Shown here: piece by piece, positions 59,663 through 64,000 of the stretch
Layout of the letters: each line of letters opens with the position of its first letter
Position numbering within the stretch: the stretch's first letter is position 1
Translations under genes and position numbers: made by a program
The notes under the pieces: model-generated
What the model was told of the DNA's origin: nothing
Databases searched by the model: none
Seen by the model: only the letters and a program-made list of their open reading frames with translations
Source: Permianibacter fluminis
GTDB lineage: Bacteria; Pseudomonadota; Gammaproteobacteria; Enterobacterales; Permianibacteraceae
Length of the DNA: 64,000 bases
Assembly (NCBI RefSeq): GCF_013179735.1
Contig: NZ_JABMEG010000001.1
Location: 2,232,001 to 2,296,000 of the forward strand
Direction of reading: 5' to 3'

Positions 59663-60761
59663 ATGTTTGAAGCAACCGGCGTAAAAGAAAAGCTCAAAGA
59701 CCAGCGTGATCGGCTGGAAGCCATGCGGAGGTATCTTTGACTACGACCGCAAGGTCGAACGTCTGCAGGATGTCAACGCCGAGCTGGAACAGCCCAATGT
59801 CTGGGACAACCCGGAGCGGGCGCAGGAACTCGGTCGGGAGCGGGCCCAGCTTGAGGCCAATGTCTCGATGATTGACCGGCTCGACAGCAGTCTGAGCGAT
59901 TCCGAAGGGTTATTTGAGATTGCGGTCGAGGAAGGTGACGATGTCACCATCGACGGTGTCGGCAACGATCTGCTGGCCACCGAGAAAGAGCTGGCCCAAC
60001 TCGAGTTCAAGCGGATGTTCTCCGGCGAGATGGACCACGCCAATTGCTATCTGGATATTCAAGCGGGTTCGGGCGGTACCGAGGCGCAGGATTGGGCCCA
60101 GATGCTGCAGCGCATGTATCTGAAATGGGGCGACAGCAAGGGCTTCAAGACTGAGGTGGTCGAAGAGTCGGGCGGCGAAGTGGCCGGCATCAAGTCCTGC
60201 ACCATCCGGTTCGAAGGCGAATACGCCTACGGCTGGCTGCGGACCGAAACCGGCGTGCACCGGCTGGTGCGCAAGTCACCGTTCGATTCCGGCAACCGTC
60301 GGCACACGTCGTTCACGGCGGTGTTTGTGTCGCCGGAAGTCGACGACAAGATCGAGATCGACATCAATCCGGCCGATCTGAAAACGGATACCTATCGCTC
60401 CAGCGGCGCCGGTGGTCAGCACGTCAACAAGACCGATTCGGCGGTGCGGATTACTCACATTCCGACCGGCGTTGTGGTGGCTTGCCAGAATGAACGTTCG
60501 CAGCACGCCAACCGTGATCGGGCGATGAAAATGCTGAAAGCGCGTTTGTATGAGCGTGAAATCCAGATCCGCAATGCCGCCAAGGATGCCCTGGAGGCAA
60601 CCAAGTCGGATATCGGTTGGGGTCAGCAGATTCGTTCGTATGTGCTCGACCAATCGCGAATCAAGGATTTGCGCACCGAGTACGAAGAGAGTGACACCCA
60701 GAAAGTGCTGGATGGCGATCTGGATCCGTTCATGGAAGCCAGTTTGAAGTCGGGCATGTAA
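59663..60761 (+). CDS. prfB: Peptide chain release factor 2, with programmed +1 frameshift
   Basis: RF2 of 365 residues, reading 59663-59737 and then 59739-60761. The first 25 codons end CTT followed by an in-frame TGA (59738-59740). Directly upstream is the internal Shine-Dalgarno-like GGAGG before TATCTTTGAC, the classic autoregulatory frameshift site. RF2 reads TGA, so low RF2 favours the shift. In the second frame are the SPF anticodon-like tripeptide ([11 protein letters not shown]) and the GGQ motif ([17 protein letters not shown]). A TAAAAT element at 59618-59623 is a possible -10. Confidence 0.97.
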
Positions 60762-60837
60762 CAACACCCGGAAAAATTTCGACCAGATGCGGCCGGTGGT
60801 TTTGTCGGTTGATAAAGCCACGACATGAGAGAAGAAG

Positions 60838-62352
60838 ATGAGCGAACAACAACAACTGCCTGTTGAACAATTGGATGAGGGTACCCAGCTGCAGGTGCGT
60901 CGGGAAAAGCTGGCGGCCCTGCGGGCAGAGGGCAATGCCTACCCGAATGACTACCGCCGCGATTCGTTGGCGCAAACGCTGCTGGACAACTATGGCAGCA
61001 TCGACAAAGAGCCGCTGGAAGCGCAGGCGATTACCGTCAAGATTGCCGGTCGCATCATGACCCGCCGCCTGATGGGCAAGGCCAGCTTCTGCCATGTTCA
61101 GGACATGAGTGGCCGCATCCAGGTTTATGTTCGCGGTGACGATCTGCCGGACGGCGTTTACGAATCATTCAAGCACTGGGATATCGGCGACATCATCGGC
61201 GTCGAAGGCACGCTGATGAAGACCAAAACCGGCGAGCTGTCGGTGCATGCCAAATCGATTCGGCTGCTGACCAAGGCGCTGAAGCCGCTGCCGGACAAAT
61301 GGCATGGCATGACCGATACCGAAGCCCGCTATCGTCAGCGTTATGTCGATCTGATCGTCAACGAAGAATCGCGCCGGACCTTTGTGCTGCGCTCGAAAAT
61401 CATCGATGCCATTCGCCGTTTCATGACGGGCGAAGGCTTCCTTGAAGTCGAAACCCCGATGATGCATCCGATCCCCGGTGGGGCGGCTGCGCGGCCATTC
61501 CTGACCCATCACAATGCGCTGGATATGCCGATGTATCTGCGCATTGCGCCGGAGCTGTACCTGAAGCGGCTGACGGTCGGCGGCTTTGAGAAAGTATTCG
61601 AAATCAACCGCAACTTCCGCAATGAAGGCACCAGTACCCGTCATAACCCGGAATTCACGATGATGGAATTCTATTGGGCTTATGCCGACTATCAGGACCT
61701 GATGGATTACACCGAAAAGCTGTTCAAGTTTGTTGCTGAACAAACGCTCGGAACCAGTCAGTTCCACTCGCAAGGCATCGATTACGACTTCAACAAACCG
61801 TTTGATCGGCTGTCGGTGCTGGACGCCATCGTCAAGTACAACCCAGGCGTGAGCAAAGAGGAATTGTCGACGCTGGACGGTGTGCGTGCGGTCGCGCAGC
61901 GACTGAAGCTGCACATCGACAAAAATGCCGGCTTGGGCAAGGCACAAATCACCGTGTTTGAAGAAACGGTCGAAGCCAAGCTGATGCAGCCGACTTTTAT
62001 CTGCGACTACCCGGTCGAAGTGTCGCCTTTGTCGCGTCGCAACGACTCGAATCCGGACGTGACGGACCGGTTCGAACTGTTCGTCGGCGGCCGGGAACTA
62101 GCCAACGGCTTTTCTGAACTCAATGACCCGGACGATCAGGCCGATCGTTTCCGTGCCCAGGTCGAAGCGAAAGATGCCGGCGACGAAGAAGCGATGTTCT
62201 TCGATGCCGATTATATCAATGCCCTGGAATACGGCTTGCCGCCAACCGCTGGCGAAGGCATTGGTATTGATCGCTTTGTGATGTTGCTGACCAACGCGGC
62301 CAGCATCCGTGATGTGCTGCTGTTCCCGCTGATGCGACCGAAAGCGGATTGA
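60838..62352 (+). CDS. lysS: Lysyl-tRNA synthetase (class II)
   Basis: A 504-residue enzyme charging tRNA-Lys. The N-terminal OB fold (about 60-170) is followed by the class II core: motif 1 near [16 protein letters not shown], motif 2 [18 protein letters not shown] and motif 3 [12 protein letters not shown]. It follows prfB by 76 nt, the usual order, with a GAGAAGAAG ribosome site. A strong terminator lies 64 nt after the stop. Confidence 0.98.
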   Translation: MSEQQQLPVEQLDEGTQLQVRREKLAALRAEGNAYPNDYRRDSLAQTLLDNYGSIDKEPLEAQAITVKIAGRIMTRRLMGKASFCHVQDMSGRIQVYVRGDDLPDGVYESFKHWDIGDIIGVEGTLMKTKTGELSVHAKSIRLLTKALKPLPDKWHGMTDTEARYRQRYVDLIVNEESRRTFVLRSKIIDAIRRFMTGEGFLEVETPMMHPIPGGAAARPFLTHHNALDMPMYLRIAPELYLKRLTVGGFEKVFEINRNFRNEGTSTRHNPEFTMMEFYWAYADYQDLMDYTEKLFKFVAEQTLGTSQFHSQGIDYDFNKPFDRLSVLDAIVKYNPGVSKEELSTLDGVRAVAQRLKLHIDKNAGLGKAQITVFEETVEAKLMQPTFICDYPVEVSPLSRRNDSNPDVTDRFELFVGGRELANGFSELNDPDDQADRFRAQVEAKDAGDEEAMFFDADYINALEYGLPPTAGEGIGIDRFVMLLTNAASIRDVLLFPLMRPKAD

Positions 62353-62416
62353 GTGACGAGTGGCGATTTTGCCAATGCCGCCATTCAAGCCGGCATCCGT
62401 CAGATCAAAACGTAAA

Positions 62417-62450
62417 AATAAAAAAGCCCGCAGAAGCGGGCTTTTTTATT
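62417..62450. terminator. Bidirectional terminator after lysS
   Basis: AATAAAAAAGCCCGC (62417-62431) and its exact complement (62436-62450) pair around AGAA; it serves the convergent lysS and HDOD genes. Confidence 0.95.
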
Positions 62451-62471
62451 GGGTCAGTACCGAACTGGCGA

Positions 62472-63305
62472 TTAGCCAAACAAACGCTTGGCCTCGGCGA
62501 TATCGTTGCTGATGTCTTCAATGTCGTGAACCTGCACATCGGTTGCCAGGCCGACCCGGGCGAAGGCCGGCACATCGTTCCAGCTGATCGTCGCAAGGGC
62601 GTGATCACCGCCAGCATAGCTTTGCAGTTTGGCGACGGTGACCAGATCGACATAATCGGCTTTCGGCGCTTGCCGGCCGAAATCGACACAGCCTTCCGGT
62701 ACCGCAACCAGCTCCGGCGGAAAACCCCAGGCTTTCAGAATGGCGGTGCCGACTTGCGGATGCAGCTTGTCGATGACCCGATCGAGAATGTCCGGGTGCG
62801 ACATCATTTCTGGTGACTCTTCGGCCAGCGTCAGAATCGGCAGCATGCCGATCTCGTGGACGAGGCCGGCGAGCATGGCTTGATCCGGTTTCAGCTTGGT
62901 GTAATGGCTGGCCAGAACATGGCAAATGGACGCGACTTCGGTCGAGTGCTCCCAGACGGCACGCAAACGGGAGTCGACCAGATCCGAGGTGGCCTGAAAC
63001 ATCTGCTGCATGGCCAAACCGGTCACCAGGTTACGGACAAACGTGATGCCAAGCCGGGTGATGGCCAGTTGCAGGTTGTCGACCTGAATGCGACCGCGCA
63101 GCAGCGGACTGTTGGCGACCTTGATGATGCGGGCGGCGAGGGCGGCATCCTGACCGACCACGGTCGCCAGTTTGCCGGCCGAGACATCCGGGTCTTCGAC
63201 CGCCTCGCGGATGCGCAAGGCGACTTCCGGCAAGGTCGGCAGGTTCAGACGGTCGTTCTTGATGGCGTCCAGCAGTTCGGACAGGAATTGTTGTTCAAGG
63301 CTCAT
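62472..63305 (-). CDS. HDOD domain-containing protein
   Basis: A 277-residue protein consisting of one HDOD domain, a catalytically dead HD relative used in signalling. The blocks LPTLPEVALRIREAVEDPD, VVGQDAALAARIIKVANSPL and LVHEIGMLPIL are typical; the HD metal pair is replaced by HE in LVHEIG. Such proteins often link c-di-GMP or chemosensory signals to motility. No partner domain is fused. Transcription probably starts near 63350. Confidence 0.93.
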   Translation of the reverse strand: MSLEQQFLSELLDAIKNDRLNLPTLPEVALRIREAVEDPDVSAGKLATVVGQDAALAARIIKVANSPLLRGRIQVDNLQLAITRLGITFVRNLVTGLAMQQMFQATSDLVDSRLRAVWEHSTEVASICHVLASHYTKLKPDQAMLAGLVHEIGMLPILTLAEESPEMMSHPDILDRVIDKLHPQVGTAILKAWGFPPELVAVPEGCVDFGRQAPKADYVDLVTVAKLQSYAGGDHALATISWNDVPAFARVGLATDVQVHDIEDISNDIAEAKRLFG

Positions 63306-63361
63306 TGGCAGTTCTCAGTGAGTTCATTGGGACCGTGGTGTGGGTCGGGACGGGTCCGCAA

Positions 63362-64000
63362 CTAGCGATGCAGTTCTAGTATAGGCGCCTCTGGCAGACC
63401 CAGCTGCAATTGCTCGGTCTGGGCCGGTTCTGCCACGGCCTGGTCACTCAAAGACAACAGCAATAACTGGCCTCCGGTTGTAGGTGCGCTACGGACCACT
63501 TCGCCAACGCTCCGATCGCCCGTATTTACCGGGCAGCCCGGCGGCACCAGACCGGTGAAGTCGGTGCCCGCCAGCTGCAAATGGGTTTTGATTTTGCCGC
63601 GGTACTCCATCCGGGCAACAATTTCCTGACCGGTATAGCAGCCTTTATTGAAGCTGACGCCACCCGCAGCTGGCAAATTGACGTGGTGTGGCAACAGTTT
63701 TTCCATGGTTTCCGGGTAGACGGCGGGCTCGCCGGCCAGCATCTCGGCAACGGCCCAGTGGCAGGCGGCCAGCGTGGGGCCGGGCAGGACCGGCTCGGTA
63801 GCCGCCGCGGGGGCAAGCAGGAGTTGCCGCGCAAACGGACCGTTCAACGCGAACCGGACTGTCGTTGAGTCGAACGTTGATTCGGTCGCAAGTGCGCTGC
63901 CCCATAGCCCCCAAATCTGGAACTCGGCACTGGCATCGCGCAGCTGGGCTTTGAAAAACACCGCGTATTTTTTTAGCGCGTCGAGCAGCAGTGGCACCAC
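63362..64000 (-). CDS. ygfZ: tRNA-modifying / Fe-S assembly protein YgfZ, N-terminus outside window
   Basis: The C-terminal 212 residues of a folate-binding YgfZ protein. The family signature KGCYTGQEIVARMEYRGK is intact, with the functional Cys. YgfZ helps Fe-S enzymes such as MiaB and depends on tetrahydrofolate. The gene continues beyond position 64000, so the GTG at the edge is not the true start. The protein is a paralogue of the GcvT fold. Confidence 0.93.
   Translation of the reverse strand: MVPLLLDALKKYAVFFKAQLRDASAEFQIWGLWGSALATESTFDSTTVRFALNGPFARQLLLAPAAATEPVLPGPTLAACHWAVAEMLAGEPAVYPETMEKLLPHHVNLPAAGGVSFNKGCYTGQEIVARMEYRGKIKTHLQLAGTDFTGLVPPGCPVNTGDRSVGEVVRSAPTTGGQLLLLSLSDQAVAEPAQTEQLQLGLPEAPILELHR

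Noticed and set aside
59706-59738. prfB starting inside the frameshift region
   Set aside because: The true start is the ATG at 59663 followed by the +1 shift; the in-frame start at 59706 would remove the conserved N-terminus.

Overview
The window is about 64 kb of a GC-rich (roughly 60%) chromosome with dense, mostly operonic genes. The gene families and gene order (split MSHA operon, ffh / rpsP-rimM-trmD-rplS, xerD-dsbC-recJ-prfB-lysS, ygfZ) point to a free-living, probably aquatic gammaproteobacterium outside the enterics. I saw no rRNA, tRNA, transposase, prophage or CRISPR array.

Layout. (1) 1-9915, minus strand: most of an MSHA type IV pilus operon, reading mshI, a PilN-like gene, mshJ, mshK, mshL, mshM, mshN, mshE, mshG and a truncated pseudopilin. 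MshE carries a tandem c-di-GMP-binding N-terminus. (2) 10.2-14.0 kb: a glutathione S-transferase-like gene, a double receiver protein whose first receiver is degenerate, and the minus-strand pair corB-ypjD. (3) 14.3-26.5 kb, plus strand: a Pel exopolysaccharide operon pelA, pelB-like, D, E, F, G followed by a TPM/zinc-ribbon protein. It has no pelC, and the PelB-like protein ends in a Thr-rich tail instead of an outer-membrane barrel. (4) 26.5-33.6 kb: assorted accessory genes (PhyH oxygenase, PadR plus HAAS membrane protein, PA0069-type radical SAM, MHS-family transporter, peptidase E, YjbQ). (5) 33.6-36.9 kb: ffh flanked by repeat-rich non-coding DNA. (6) 36.9-50.4 kb: a beta-glucan (laminarin-type) utilisation locus: membrane-bound AraC regulator, GH16 lipoprotein with three tandem C-terminal modules, TonB-dependent receptor, LacI regulator, GH3 glucosidase, then a membrane dipeptidase. 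(7) 50.6-64 kb: the ribosomal/tRNA-modification operon rpsP-rimM-trmD-rplS, a VOC protein, ogt-xerD-dsbC, an Mth938-like gene, an RpfE-type gene with recJ, prfB with its programmed frameshift, lysS, an HDOD protein and the end of ygfZ.

How it fits together. Two surface systems, the MSHA pilus and Pel, both contain a visible c-di-GMP input (MshEN motifs in MshE; an RxxD site in PelD), so attachment and matrix production are probably co-regulated. The glucan locus looks like a self-contained uptake and hydrolysis unit, lacking only an inner-membrane transporter. The conserved gammaproteobacterial neighbourhood corB-ypjD / ffh / rpsP-rimM-trmD-rplS is broken here by two insertions of about 20 kb and 15 kb, which hold the Pel and glucan loci respectively. 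The most unusual item is the Pel locus without a recognisable outer-membrane exit.
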